This document shows positions 15,880-24,722 of a DNA stretch of 34,240 bases, piece after piece (position 1 is the first letter of the stretch; every line of letters begins with the position of its first letter). The notes beneath the pieces are model-generated. The model was given only the letters and a program-made list of their open reading frames with translations. It was not told the origin of the DNA and searched no databases. The DNA is from DASSKP01 sp035695045 (GTDB lineage: Bacteria > Actinomycetota > Actinomycetes > JAFAQI01): assembly GCA_035695045.1 (NCBI GenBank), contig DASSEX010000047.1:1-34240 (forward strand), read 5' to 3'. The translations under genes and the position numbers were made by a program.

Positions 15880-16811
15880 ACTCACCGGCTGATGTCCGCG
15901 CGCTGCCGGTGCCGGACGGACTGGACGGGCTGCGGGTCGACGTAGCGGTGGCGCGGATGTTCGGCCTGTCCCGCACGGCCGCAGCCGACCTTGCGGACGC
16001 CGGCGCCGTCGTCGTCGACGGCCGAGCCGCCCGGAAGTCCGACCGGGTCGGCAGCGGCGTCTGGCTCGAGGTGGCTCTGCCCGGCGCGGCGGCCCCGCCG
16101 CCTCCGCCCGAACCCGTCCCCGGGCTGCGGGTCGTCTACGAGGACGGCGACATCGTCGTCGTGGACAAGCCCGTTGGTGTGGCGGCGCATCCGAGTCCCG
16201 GCTGGACGGGTCCCACCGTCATCGGGGGGCTCGCGGCCGCGGGTCACAGCGTCGCGACCTCCGGCGCAGCGGAGCGGCAGGGGATCGTTCACCGGCTCGA
16301 CGTGGGCACGACCGGCCTGATGGTCGTGGCGAAGAGCGAGACGGCGTACTCCGTTCTCAAGGACGCCTTCCGCGAGCGCACCGTCGACAAGACCTACACG
16401 GCACTCGTCCAAGGTCACCCGGATCCGACCAAGGGCACGATCGACGCGCCGATCGACCGGCACCCGACGCACGACTACAAGTGGGCCGTGGTCGGTGACG
16501 GCAAGCCGAGCGTCACGCATTACGAGACGGTCGAGGCCTACCGCGCGGCGTCGTTGCTCCAGGTCCGGCTGGAGACCGGTCGCACGCATCAGATCCGCGT
16601 GCACATGGCGGCGATCCGCCATCCCTGCGTGGGTGACCTGACGTACGGCGCCGACCCGACGCTCGCCCGTCGGCTCGGGTTGACGCGGCAGTGGTTGCAC
16701 GCCTCTCGGCTGGTCTTCCGCCACCCGGCCGACGGGCGGGTCATGGACTTCACCAGCAAACCGCCGGCTGATCTCCAGCACGCCCTCGACGTCCTGGCCG
16801 CCGAGTCATGA
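15876..16811 (+). CDS. RluA/RluD-family pseudouridine synthase
   Basis: A 311-residue RNA-modifying enzyme that isomerises uridine to pseudouridine, most likely in 23S rRNA as RluD does. An N-terminal S4 RNA-binding domain (about 12-75: LDGLRVDVAVARMFGLSRTAAADL) is followed by the catalytic domain with GIVHRLDVGTTGLMVVAK, in which D142 is the nucleophile, and the RTHQIRVH motif. The frame is open far upstream through lspA, but the GTG at 15876, in a GTGA overlap with the lspA stop, gives the correct length and S4 start. lspA-rluD pairing is common across bacteria. The exact target site cannot be read from sequence. Confidence 0.94.
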   Translation: MNSPADVRALPVPDGLDGLRVDVAVARMFGLSRTAAADLADAGAVVVDGRAARKSDRVGSGVWLEVALPGAAAPPPPPEPVPGLRVVYEDGDIVVVDKPVGVAAHPSPGWTGPTVIGGLAAAGHSVATSGAAERQGIVHRLDVGTTGLMVVAKSETAYSVLKDAFRERTVDKTYTALVQGHPDPTKGTIDAPIDRHPTHDYKWAVVGDGKPSVTHYETVEAYRAASLLQVRLETGRTHQIRVHMAAIRHPCVGDLTYGADPTLARRLGLTRQWLHASRLVFRHPADGRVMDFTSKPPADLQHALDVLAAES

Positions 16812-17692
16812 CGATGGGTCCATCGCGGTTTCGTCGCCTCGACGACCGGTGGGTTCCGCGGCTCGCGATGCGTCTCCACCGCATCGGTGCCGCGATCCGT
16901 GGTGGCAGCCGACGGCCCACCGCGCGGCTCGTCAGTGCCGCCGCAACCTCCGAGCCCGCGCTCGCCGGCTCGATCGTCGCGGTGCTCCTCGCGGGAGTGT
17001 TGCTCGCGGGCATCGGTGAGCCGGCTGCATCACGCGACAACACCGCCGGGCCGCAGGCTCCACCCGTCCCCATCGTCGCCACGATCGGCCCGACGCCGGG
17101 CAGCTCGGTGGCGACGTACCTGACGAAGGCGTCGTTCGACCTGCGCCATTTCGGTGAGATCGCGCACGGGCGTTCCACCTACGCGATCGTCGACCTGCGC
17201 TCCTTCCAGACACCCGCGCAGGCGCAGGCGCTGTTCGGTGCGGTGCAGGTCGTCCGCGTCTACGTGCGCGTGCAGGCCGGCAAGCTGCCGATGACGGTGC
17301 GCAGCGTCCCGGTGCTGTCCGCCGGGCTGATCGCACCCGGCATGCGCACCGCCGCGACGGTCGCCGACGCGACGGCGAAGAGCTACGCCGTCCTGCTTGC
17401 CGGGCTGCATCCGAAGACCGCCGCAGACCGAACGGTGAAGCAGCGCTATGTGCTGATGCACCGCGCGGCGGTCGTGGAAGCTGCCGCGCTGCGGCGTCCG
17501 CTGCAGTGCGCCTGCGTGTTCGCCGCGATCGTCCGCGCCGACGCCGCGCGGCTGGCGACGCTCGCTGCCGAACCGCAGATCCGCTGCGTCGACCCCGGCC
17601 CGCCGAACGTCGAGCTGACCGGCCTGACCGCGTTGCCGCTCGACCCGCGCGACACGACGGTCGTGCCCGGCACCGGCTTGCCCAATGGCTGA
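16808..17692 (+). CDS. Unknown membrane-anchored protein
   Basis: A 294-residue protein that I do not recognise. A basic N-terminus rich in Arg is followed by one transmembrane helix at about 51-70, a Pro-rich spacer (76-98), and an extracytoplasmic domain of about 190 residues. Visible in it are an alternating hydrophobic stretch VVRVYVRVQAG, an Ala-rich helical region with paired cysteines in LQCACVF, and a third Cys in IRCVDPGPP near the end. The ATG overlaps the rluD stop (ATGA), so it is cotranscribed with lspA and rluD. The topology suggests an envelope role. The even codon usage and clear topology make it a real gene; function is unknown. Confidence 0.8.
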   Translation: MTMGPSRFRRLDDRWVPRLAMRLHRIGAAIRGGSRRPTARLVSAAATSEPALAGSIVAVLLAGVLLAGIGEPAASRDNTAGPQAPPVPIVATIGPTPGSSVATYLTKASFDLRHFGEIAHGRSTYAIVDLRSFQTPAQAQALFGAVQVVRVYVRVQAGKLPMTVRSVPVLSAGLIAPGMRTAATVADATAKSYAVLLAGLHPKTAADRTVKQRYVLMHRAAVVEAAALRRPLQCACVFAAIVRADAARLATLAAEPQIRCVDPGPPNVELTGLTALPLDPRDTTVVPGTGLPNG

Positions 17693-17710
17693 GCGGGTTG
17701 GCCGACGCGG

Positions 17711-19282
17711 GTGACTGAGCGGCGGCTGCGGGCCGCGACGGGGGCGACGTACGCCGTTCTCGCCCTGAGCATGGCCGACAACACGATGGTCGGCGTCGCA
17801 GTGCCTTCGGTGCGCGACACCTTCTCCCTCGGGGTGACCGCGCTGCAGTGGGTGGTCGCGGGGTACGTCGTCGCGTTCGCGGCGCTTTTGTTCACCGGGG
17901 GAGTCGTCGGCGACCGCTACGGCCGCAAGCGGGCGCTCGTCTTCGGCATCGGACTCTTCGCGGCCGGCGCCCTGGTCGCGGCGACCGCGTGGGACTGGCG
18001 CATCCTCGTCGCGGGGCGCGTGGTGCAGGGCATCGGTGCCGCCTGCTCGGAACCGGGCACCTTGAGCCTGCTGCGCCAGCTGCATCCGGACGAGAAGTAC
18101 CGGCTTCGAGTGCTCGGCGGATGGGCGGCTGCCTCCGGTCTCGCTCTCGCGGCGGGTCCGGTCGCGGCGGGTCTGCTGCTCGGTGCCGGCGGCTGGCGGG
18201 CCGTCTTCGTCGCCGAAGCGCTCGCGGCGGTCGTTGCGGGGAGCGTCGGGGCTGCGCTCCTTCCCGAGAGCGCTGACCCGGCGCCCGGTCGCGGGGACCT
18301 GCGCGGGCAGGCGCTGCTGGCCGCCGCGCTCGCGGCGACGACGTTCGCCCTGATCGACGGCCAGGAGCGGGGGTTCGGCGCCGTACCGGTGGTGATCGCG
18401 TGGGTCGTGGCGGCGGCGAGCGTCGCGGGGTTCGTCGCCGTCGAGCGCCGTCAGGACGAGCGGGTCATCGACCTGCACCTGCTGCGCGACCGAGTCGCCG
18501 CGGCAGGGTTGGTCGCCGCGGCGACGTCGACGTTCGCCTTGTTCGCCGTGCTGCTGCTGGTGAGCCTGGACCTGCAGATCGTCGGCGACTACGGGGGGCT
18601 CGCGACCGCGGGGATCTTCGCCCCGATGACCGCGGCCATGGTCCTCACTGGCCCGCTCGGTGGGCGCTGGGCCATGCGCGGACCGGCAGGCCCGCTGCTC
18701 ACCGGGCTGATCCTGGCGACGGCGTCCTGCGCGCTGCTCGACGCGACGCTGTCCCGGCCGATCCCGGTGCTCCTCACCGTCGCGACGCTCACCGGGATGG
18801 GAGCAGGCTTCGGGCTCGTCATCGCGCCGGTGGTCGGCACCGTGCTGGCGCGGGTGCCGGCGCGACGATCCGGGATGGGCGCGGCTGCGGTGACGGCTGC
18901 CCGGGAGATGGGCGGCGTCCTCGGCATCGCGGTCCTGGGGGCCGTCGTCAACGGCCTGCTCATCTCGGGGCTCTCGGCGCGACTCGTCGACCTCGGGATC
19001 CCGGTGTCCTACCGCGCGATCGTGATCGACGCCGTCCGGCACGGCGCTCCGCTGCCGAAGCCGGTCGTCCCGCACGGCAACTTCCTGGAGCGGACGATCC
19101 AGGCCATCGAGCAGCACCTCACCGACCAGACGATCGACGCGGGCAAGGCGGCGTACGTCGACTCGTTGCGCACCGCGCTGATCGTGGCGGTCTGCGTCCT
19201 GGCCGCCGGAGCCCTCGCCGTCTGGCTGTTGCTGCGACGCGCCGATCCCGACACGCCGGAAAGTGTCAGCCGGAGGTGTTAG
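17711..19282 (+). CDS. MFS exporter, DHA2 type (14 TM)
   Basis: A 523-residue major facilitator transporter with about 14 predicted membrane helices, the size and layout of the DHA2 drug:H+ antiporter group. Motif A is clear as GDRYGRKR after helix 2. A motif-C-like glycine/proline-rich helix 5 reads SGLALAAGPVAAGLLL. The first helix has ADNTMVGVAVPSV in place of the usual LDxTIVNVALP. A longer loop before the last helix holds LERTIQAIEQHLTDQ. It starts at a GTG 18 bases after the previous stop with no strong ribosome site. The substrate cannot be told; multidrug or metabolite efflux is the family norm. Confidence 0.88.
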   Translation: MTERRLRAATGATYAVLALSMADNTMVGVAVPSVRDTFSLGVTALQWVVAGYVVAFAALLFTGGVVGDRYGRKRALVFGIGLFAAGALVAATAWDWRILVAGRVVQGIGAACSEPGTLSLLRQLHPDEKYRLRVLGGWAAASGLALAAGPVAAGLLLGAGGWRAVFVAEALAAVVAGSVGAALLPESADPAPGRGDLRGQALLAAALAATTFALIDGQERGFGAVPVVIAWVVAAASVAGFVAVERRQDERVIDLHLLRDRVAAAGLVAAATSTFALFAVLLLVSLDLQIVGDYGGLATAGIFAPMTAAMVLTGPLGGRWAMRGPAGPLLTGLILATASCALLDATLSRPIPVLLTVATLTGMGAGFGLVIAPVVGTVLARVPARRSGMGAAAVTAAREMGGVLGIAVLGAVVNGLLISGLSARLVDLGIPVSYRAIVIDAVRHGAPLPKPVVPHGNFLERTIQAIEQHLTDQTIDAGKAAYVDSLRTALIVAVCVLAAGALAVWLLLRRADPDTPESVSRRC

Positions 19283-19349
19283 ACAAGACCGGTACGTCGG
19301 CCGCCTTCCCCCGGTCGCTTGCTGACGGCGCCATCCCGGGAGAGCTGCG

Positions 19350-22300
19350 TTGAGTGACTCGTTCGTGCACCTGCACGTGCACACCGAGTACTCCATGTTG
19401 GACGGCGCGGCCCGGCTGAAGGACCTGTTCGCCGAAGCGGCGCGGATGGAGATGCCCGCGCTCGCGATGACCGACCACGGCAACGTGTTCGGCGCCTACG
19501 ACTTCTGGAAGCAGGCCAAGGCCGCGGGCGTCAACCCGCTGATCGGCAGCGAGCTCTACGTCACGCCCGGCACGCATCGCTCGGAGCGGACCCGGGTGCG
19601 GTGGGCAGAGGGCGGCGAGGACGACGTCTCCGGCGGCGGTGCGTTCACGCACATGACCGTGCTCGCCGAGACGACCGAGGGCATGCACAACCTGTTCCGG
19701 ATGTCCTCGCTCGCGAGCCTCGAGGGCTTCTTCTACAAGCCGCGCGTCGACCGCGAGCTGATCGCCCGCTACAGCAAGGGTCTGATCGCCACGACCGGTT
19801 GCCCGTCGGGCGAGATCCAGACCCGGCTGCGGATGGGTGACTACGACGGCGCCAAGCGGGTCGCCGGCGAGCTGCAGGACATCTTCGGTCGCGAGAGCTT
19901 CTTCTGCGAGCTCATGGACCACGGTCTCGACATCGAGCGCCGTGTCCACACTCAGCTCAAGCAGCTGGCCGGCGAGCTGTCGATCCCGCTCGTCGCGACC
20001 AACGACCTGCACTACACGTTCGCCGACGACGCGCAGGCGCACGAGGTGCTGCTCTGCGTCCAGTCCGGCAAGACCCTCGCCGACCCCAACCGGTTCCGCT
20101 TCGACGCCCGCGACTTCTACCTCAAGTCGCCCCAGGAGATGCGCACCCTGTGGCGCGAGCTGCCGGCTGCCTGTGACAACACGCTGCTGATCGCCGAGCG
20201 ATGCCACGTCGAGTTCGCCGAGCGCAACCTCATGCCGCAGTTCCCGGTTCCCGACGGCGAGACCGAGGAGAGCTGGCTGCGCAAGGAGGTTGCGCGCGGC
20301 ATGGCCCAGCGCTTCCCGGGTGGTGTCCCCGCCGACCGGCAGGCGCAGGCCGACTACGAGCTCGGCGTGATGATCCAGATGGGCTTCCCGGGCTACTTCC
20401 TCGTGGTCGCCGACCTCTGCCGGCACGCGCGGGAGAACGGCATCAGGGTCGGTCCGGGTCGCGGCTCCGCCGCCGGCTCGATGGTCGCCTTCGCCCTCGG
20501 CATCACCCAGCTCGACCCGATCGAGCACAAGCTCGTGTTCGAGCGCTTCCTCAACCCCGAGCGCATCTCGATGCCGGACATCGACCTCGACTTCGACGAG
20601 CGTCGGCGCGGCGACATGATCCGTTACGCGACCGAGCGCTACGGCGAGGAGCGGGTCGCGCAGATCATCACCTACGGCACCATCAAGGCCAAGCAGGCGA
20701 TCAAGGACTCCTCGCGGGTGCTCGGCCACCCGTTCGCGATGGGTGACCGGATCACCAAGGTCATGCCGCCGCCGGTCATGGGCAAGGACATGCCGCTGTC
20801 GGCGATCTTCGACAGTGGCAACCCCCGCTACAAGGAAGCCGCCGAGTTCCGCCAGCTCTACGACACCGATCCCGAGGTCGCGAAGGTCGTCGACACGGCG
20901 CGCGGCCTCGAAGGGCTGAAGCGTCAGTGGGGCGTGCACGCCGCGGGCGTGATCCTGTCTCGGGAGCCGCTGCTCGACGTGATCCCCATCATGCGTCGCG
21001 AGCAGGACGGCGCGATCATCACGCAGTTCGACATGGGCGCCTGCGAGTCGCTCGGGCTGCTGAAGATGGACTTCCTCGGGCTGCGCACGCTCACCGTGCT
21101 CGACGACTGCCTCATCAACATCAAGAACAACCGCGGCGAGGACGTGCTGCTCGACCAGCTGCCGCTCGACGACCCGGCGACCTACGACCTGCTCTCACGC
21201 GGCGACTCGCTCGGCGTCTTCCAGCTCGACGGCGGACCCATGCGGTCACTGATGCGGCTCATGCGGCCGTCGTCGTTCGACGACGTCTCCGCCCTCATCG
21301 CGCTCTACCGGCCCGGGCCGATGGGCGCCAACGCCCACAACGACTACGCCGACCGGAAGAACGGCCGTAAGCCGATCGTGCCGATCCACCCCGAGCTCGA
21401 GGAGCCGCTGCGTGAGGTCCTCGGTGAGACCTACGGCCTGATCGTCTACCAAGAGCAGGTCATGGCCATCGCCCAGCGGGTGGCCGGCTACAACCTCGGA
21501 CAAGCCGACCTGCTCCGGCGCGCGATGGGCAAGAAGAAGAAGGAGATCCTCGACAAGGAGTACGTCCCCTTCGCCGACGGCATGCGCGGACGCGGTTTCA
21601 GCGACGACTGCATCAAGACCTTGTGGGACATCCTCGTCCCGTTCGCCGACTACGCGTTCAACCGCGCGCACTCCGCCGGCTACGGCCTGGTCTCCTACTG
21701 GACGGCCTACCTCAAGGCCAACTACCCCGCCGAATACATGGCGGCGCTGCTCACGTCCATGAAGGACGACAAGGACAAGTCGGCGCTCTACCTCAACGAG
21801 TGCCGTCGCATGGGCATCAAGGTCCTGCCGCCGGATGTCAACGAGTCGGAAGGGACGTTCACGCCCCGTGGCACCGACATCCGCTTCGGCCTCTCGGCCA
21901 TCCGCAACGTCGGCGACAACGTCGTCGCGTCCATCGTGGCGACCCGCCGGTCGAAGGGGGCGTACGCCGACTTCCCGGACTTCCTGAGCAAGGTCGAGCC
22001 GATCGCGTGCAACAAGAAGGTCATCGAGTCACTCATCAAGGCGGGCGCGTTCGACTCTCTCGGCCACACGCGTCACGGTCTGCTCCGCATCCATGCCGAA
22101 GCCGTCGACGCCTGCATGGACACCAAGCGCAACGAGGCGATCGGCCAGTTCGACCTCTTCGGGGCGGACGACAGCGACGATGCGGCTCCCGCGTTCGGTC
22201 TCGACTTCCAGATCCCGCTGGGGGAGTGGGAGAAGTCCATCCTGCTCGCCTACGAGCGGGAGATGCTCGGCCTCTACGTTTCCGACCACCCGTTGTTCGG

Positions 22301-22859
22301 CGTGGAGCACGTGCTCGCCTCCCACACCGACTGCTCGATCGCGGCGCTGACGGGCGAGGAGAAGGCCGACCAGTCGATGGTGACGGTCGGCGGCATCCTG
22401 TCGACGTTGTCGCGCCGGGTGAACAAGGCGGGCAAGCCGTGGGCGCTCGCGTCGCTCGAGGATCTCGAAGGCGCGATCGAGGTGCTGTTCTTTCCGTCGA
22501 CCTACGAGACGTGCGGGATCCACCTCGCGGAGGACGCGGTCGTGCTGGTGCGCGGCCGGCTCGACAAGCACGAAGACGTGCCGCGGCTGATCGCGATGGA
22601 CGTCAGCGTCCCCGACATCACCGAGCCGGTGCGCGGACCGGTGACGATCACGCTTGCCGCCAACCGCTGCACGCCGCCGATGGTCGAGCGGTTGAAGGAC
22701 GTCCTGGCGACGCATCCGGGGACGACGGAGGTCCGCCTGCAGGTGCAGGCCGGGGCGAAGATGACCGTCCTGCGGCTCGACGACCGGCTCCGGGTCACGC
22801 CCAACAGTGGTCTGATGGCCGAGCTCAAGGCGTTGCTCGGCGCCGCTGCCTTGTCCTGA
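19350..22859 (+). CDS. dnaE: DNA polymerase III alpha subunit DnaE1
   Basis: A 1169-residue replicative DNA polymerase. The N-terminal PHP domain keeps all nine metal ligands expected of a proofreading PHP exonuclease: H9, H11, D18, H43, E68, H101, C151, D219 and H221. The palm domain contains GPGRGSAAGS and the catalytic PDIDLDFD. Further on are the fingers/tau-binding parts, a helix-hairpin-helix, and a C-terminal OB-fold (VTVGGILSTLSRRVNKAGKPWALASLEDLEG). The length is normal for actinomycete DnaE1. Translation appears to start at TTG 19350, since GGGAGAG precedes it and the family N-terminus HLHVHTEYSMLDG begins a few residues later. The 67 bases before it show no clear promoter. Confidence 0.97.
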   Translation: MSDSFVHLHVHTEYSMLDGAARLKDLFAEAARMEMPALAMTDHGNVFGAYDFWKQAKAAGVNPLIGSELYVTPGTHRSERTRVRWAEGGEDDVSGGGAFTHMTVLAETTEGMHNLFRMSSLASLEGFFYKPRVDRELIARYSKGLIATTGCPSGEIQTRLRMGDYDGAKRVAGELQDIFGRESFFCELMDHGLDIERRVHTQLKQLAGELSIPLVATNDLHYTFADDAQAHEVLLCVQSGKTLADPNRFRFDARDFYLKSPQEMRTLWRELPAACDNTLLIAERCHVEFAERNLMPQFPVPDGETEESWLRKEVARGMAQRFPGGVPADRQAQADYELGVMIQMGFPGYFLVVADLCRHARENGIRVGPGRGSAAGSMVAFALGITQLDPIEHKLVFERFLNPERISMPDIDLDFDERRRGDMIRYATERYGEERVAQIITYGTIKAKQAIKDSSRVLGHPFAMGDRITKVMPPPVMGKDMPLSAIFDSGNPRYKEAAEFRQLYDTDPEVAKVVDTARGLEGLKRQWGVHAAGVILSREPLLDVIPIMRREQDGAIITQFDMGACESLGLLKMDFLGLRTLTVLDDCLINIKNNRGEDVLLDQLPLDDPATYDLLSRGDSLGVFQLDGGPMRSLMRLMRPSSFDDVSALIALYRPGPMGANAHNDYADRKNGRKPIVPIHPELEEPLREVLGETYGLIVYQEQVMAIAQRVAGYNLGQADLLRRAMGKKKKEILDKEYVPFADGMRGRGFSDDCIKTLWDILVPFADYAFNRAHSAGYGLVSYWTAYLKANYPAEYMAALLTSMKDDKDKSALYLNECRRMGIKVLPPDVNESEGTFTPRGTDIRFGLSAIRNVGDNVVASIVATRRSKGAYADFPDFLSKVEPIACNKKVIESLIKAGAFDSLGHTRHGLLRIHAEAVDACMDTKRNEAIGQFDLFGADDSDDAAPAFGLDFQIPLGEWEKSILLAYEREMLGLYVSDHPLFGVEHVLASHTDCSIAALTGEEKADQSMVTVGGILSTLSRRVNKAGKPWALASLEDLEGAIEVLFFPSTYETCGIHLAEDAVVLVRGRLDKHEDVPRLIAMDVSVPDITEPVRGPVTITLAANRCTPPMVERLKDVLATHPGTTEVRLQVQAGAKMTVLRLDDRLRVTPNSGLMAELKALLGAAALS

Positions 22860-22944
22860 CCCGCAGGAACTCTGAAGCCGCCTTCGGACAACAGCAGCGG
22901 GGCCTGTCCGATTCGTGCTTCGAGGTTCGCGACGTGGATGCGAG

Positions 22945-23670
22945 ATGCTGGAGCGTGTGCGCCGCACCCTGACCTTCGCCGCGATCGCGGCTGCCGGCGT
23001 GCAGGTCGGACCGGCCGCCACGTGGCTTCCGCCCGTCAGGCGCGCACTCGCGCCGTCGCTGCTCGGCCGCGGCCGGCCGTCGTCGGTGGCGCTGACGTTC
23101 GACGACGGTCCGCATCCCGACGGCACCCCGGCCGTGCTCCACATGCTCGCGGAGCTCGGGTGGACGGCGACCTTCTTCGTGCTCGGTTCGCAGACCCGGC
23201 GTCACCCGGACGTCGCTCGCGAGATCGTGCAGCGCGGGCACGAGGTCGCGGTACACGGCGACGAGCATCGCTATCTCATCGCGCGTCCGCCGTGGACGGC
23301 GTACGACGACCTGCGACGAGCTCGCGAGAGCGTCGAGGACATCACCCAGGTCGAGCCGAAGTGGTGGCGGCCGCCGTACGGCGTGCTCTCCGGCCCGGGA
23401 CTGCTCGCAGGGCGGCTGCTGAAGCTGCGGCCGGTGCTGTGGTCGGCATGGGGTCGTGACTGGCGGTCCGATGCCACCGCCGACTCGGTGGTCACCGATC
23501 TCCTGGCCACGGCGCCGGCGGGCGGCACCCTGCTCCTGCACGACTCAGACGTCACGAGTGCGCCGGGTTCGTGGCGGACGACGGTTGCAGCGCTGCCGCT
23601 GCTCGCGGAACGGATGTCGACGACCGGGCTGCGCGTCGGCCCGCTGCGCGACCACGGCATCTCCGCATGA
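22945..23670 (+). CDS. Polysaccharide deacetylase (CE4/NodB family)
   Basis: A 241-residue carbohydrate esterase 4. A hydrophobic segment at about 9-25 looks like a signal anchor, so the enzyme probably acts outside the membrane. All five NodB motifs are visible: TFDDGPHPDG (D53, D54), the metal histidines in HGDEH, WRPPYG, a DWRSDAT segment, and LLLHDSD. It should remove N-acetyl groups from a surface glycan such as peptidoglycan or chitin-like polymer; which one is unknown. ATG 22945 is preferred over GTG 22915 because it places a short basic end before the hydrophobic segment, but the ribosome site is poor for both. The 3' end overlaps the next gene by ATGA. Confidence 0.9.
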   Translation: MLERVRRTLTFAAIAAAGVQVGPAATWLPPVRRALAPSLLGRGRPSSVALTFDDGPHPDGTPAVLHMLAELGWTATFFVLGSQTRRHPDVAREIVQRGHEVAVHGDEHRYLIARPPWTAYDDLRRARESVEDITQVEPKWWRPPYGVLSGPGLLAGRLLKLRPVLWSAWGRDWRSDATADSVVTDLLATAPAGGTLLLHDSDVTSAPGSWRTTVAALPLLAERMSTTGLRVGPLRDHGISA

Positions 23671-24722
23671 GGTGGCGACCGCGACGGCCGGCGGAGCTCG
23701 TCGAGATCGAGACAGCGGTGGTCTTCGATGGTGACGTCTGGGTGGGAGACGGCACGCAGATCGACGCGGGCCGCGTCGTGGTCGACAGCGCCGGTGTCGT
23801 CACTGCGATCGGCAGAGCGGATGACGTCGACATGCCCCGCGACGCGATCCGGATCGCGGCCGGCTGGATCGGACCCGGCCTGTACGACGCCCACGTGCAC
23901 CTCGCCTTCGGGCGACCGGAGGACATCGTCGCCGGAGGGGTCGTCGAGGTCCGTGATCTCGGTGCGCCGCCGGCCGACGCGGCCCGCTGGCGCCGGCTCG
24001 CGGCGCCCCGGGTCTCGGTGGCCGGCCCGCTGCTGACCGCGCCTGGCGGCTACCCCTCGACGTCGTGGGGGAGCCGCGGCTTCGCGGCCTTCGTCGACGA
24101 CGTCGAGCAGACGGCACGCCTCGTCGGCGGACTCGCGGGTGAGGTCGATGTCGTCAAGCTCGCTCTCGAGCCCGCGGGCGGGCCGGTGCCGTCACTGGAG
24201 CTGGCTCGCGCGGTCGTGGAGGCCGCGCACGTGGCGGGTCGGACTGTCGTGTGTCACGCCCTCACCGTCGACATGGTCGAACGGGCGCTCGATGCCGGCG
24301 TCGACGAGCTCGTCCACACCCCGACCGAGCCGCTGCCCGCTGAGCTCGTCGCGCGGATCGCAACATCCGGTGTCGGCGTCGTCTCCACGCTGCACACCTT
24401 CGAGAAGTCCGGCTCGGGCGCGAACGCCGTGGCCAACGCCGCAGCGCTGGTGGAGGCCGGTGTCGCCGTTCGCTACGGCACCGATCTGGGCAACGCCGGC
24501 GTCGTCGCCGGAGCGGATGTCCGTGAGCTCGAACTGCTCGCCACCGAGGTCGGGATGGGCTCGGACGGAGCGCTGCGCGCGGCGACCCGGCCGCTCAAGG
24601 TGGGGAAGAGCGCCGGCGTCGTCGCGCTCGACCGTGACCCGCGGAGTGACGTGCGGGCCTGGCGTCGACCTGCATCGGTTCAGGTCGGCCGGATGCACCT
24701 GCAACGGCAAGGCAGCCGATGA
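23667..24722 (+). CDS. Amidohydrolase-superfamily enzyme
   Basis: A 351-residue metal-dependent hydrolase of the imidazolonepropionase/prolidase-like branch. It has an N-terminal beta-sandwich part (TAVVFDGDVWVGDGTQIDAGRV), then a barrel with a full set of metal ligands: H76 and H78 in DAHVHL, a Lys in VDVVKLALE that could be carboxylated, His in VVCHALT, His in ELVHTP, and Asp in YGTDLGN. It is therefore predicted active, but the substrate cannot be named. The frame is open upstream to 23571; the ATG at 23667, within the ATGA overlap with the deacetylase, is chosen. It also overlaps the ABC ATPase gene by ATGA, so the four genes form one operon. Confidence 0.87.
   Translation: MRWRPRRPAELVEIETAVVFDGDVWVGDGTQIDAGRVVVDSAGVVTAIGRADDVDMPRDAIRIAAGWIGPGLYDAHVHLAFGRPEDIVAGGVVEVRDLGAPPADAARWRRLAAPRVSVAGPLLTAPGGYPSTSWGSRGFAAFVDDVEQTARLVGGLAGEVDVVKLALEPAGGPVPSLELARAVVEAAHVAGRTVVCHALTVDMVERALDAGVDELVHTPTEPLPAELVARIATSGVGVVSTLHTFEKSGSGANAVANAAALVEAGVAVRYGTDLGNAGVVAGADVRELELLATEVGMGSDGALRAATRPLKVGKSAGVVALDRDPRSDVRAWRRPASVQVGRMHLQRQGSR

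Noticed and set aside
13687..15885. 732-codon minus-strand frame (AGAAFFAGAAF repeats) opposite the TraR/DksA gene
   Set aside because: Looks like a hydrophobic repeat protein, but it mirrors the Lys/Ala repeat DNA; the plus frame ends in a genuine four-Cys zinc domain.
17030..19483. 817-codon minus-strand frame across the unknown gene and MFS transporter
   Set aside because: Arg/Gly/Asp-rich shadow; the plus strand has clear membrane topology and motif A.
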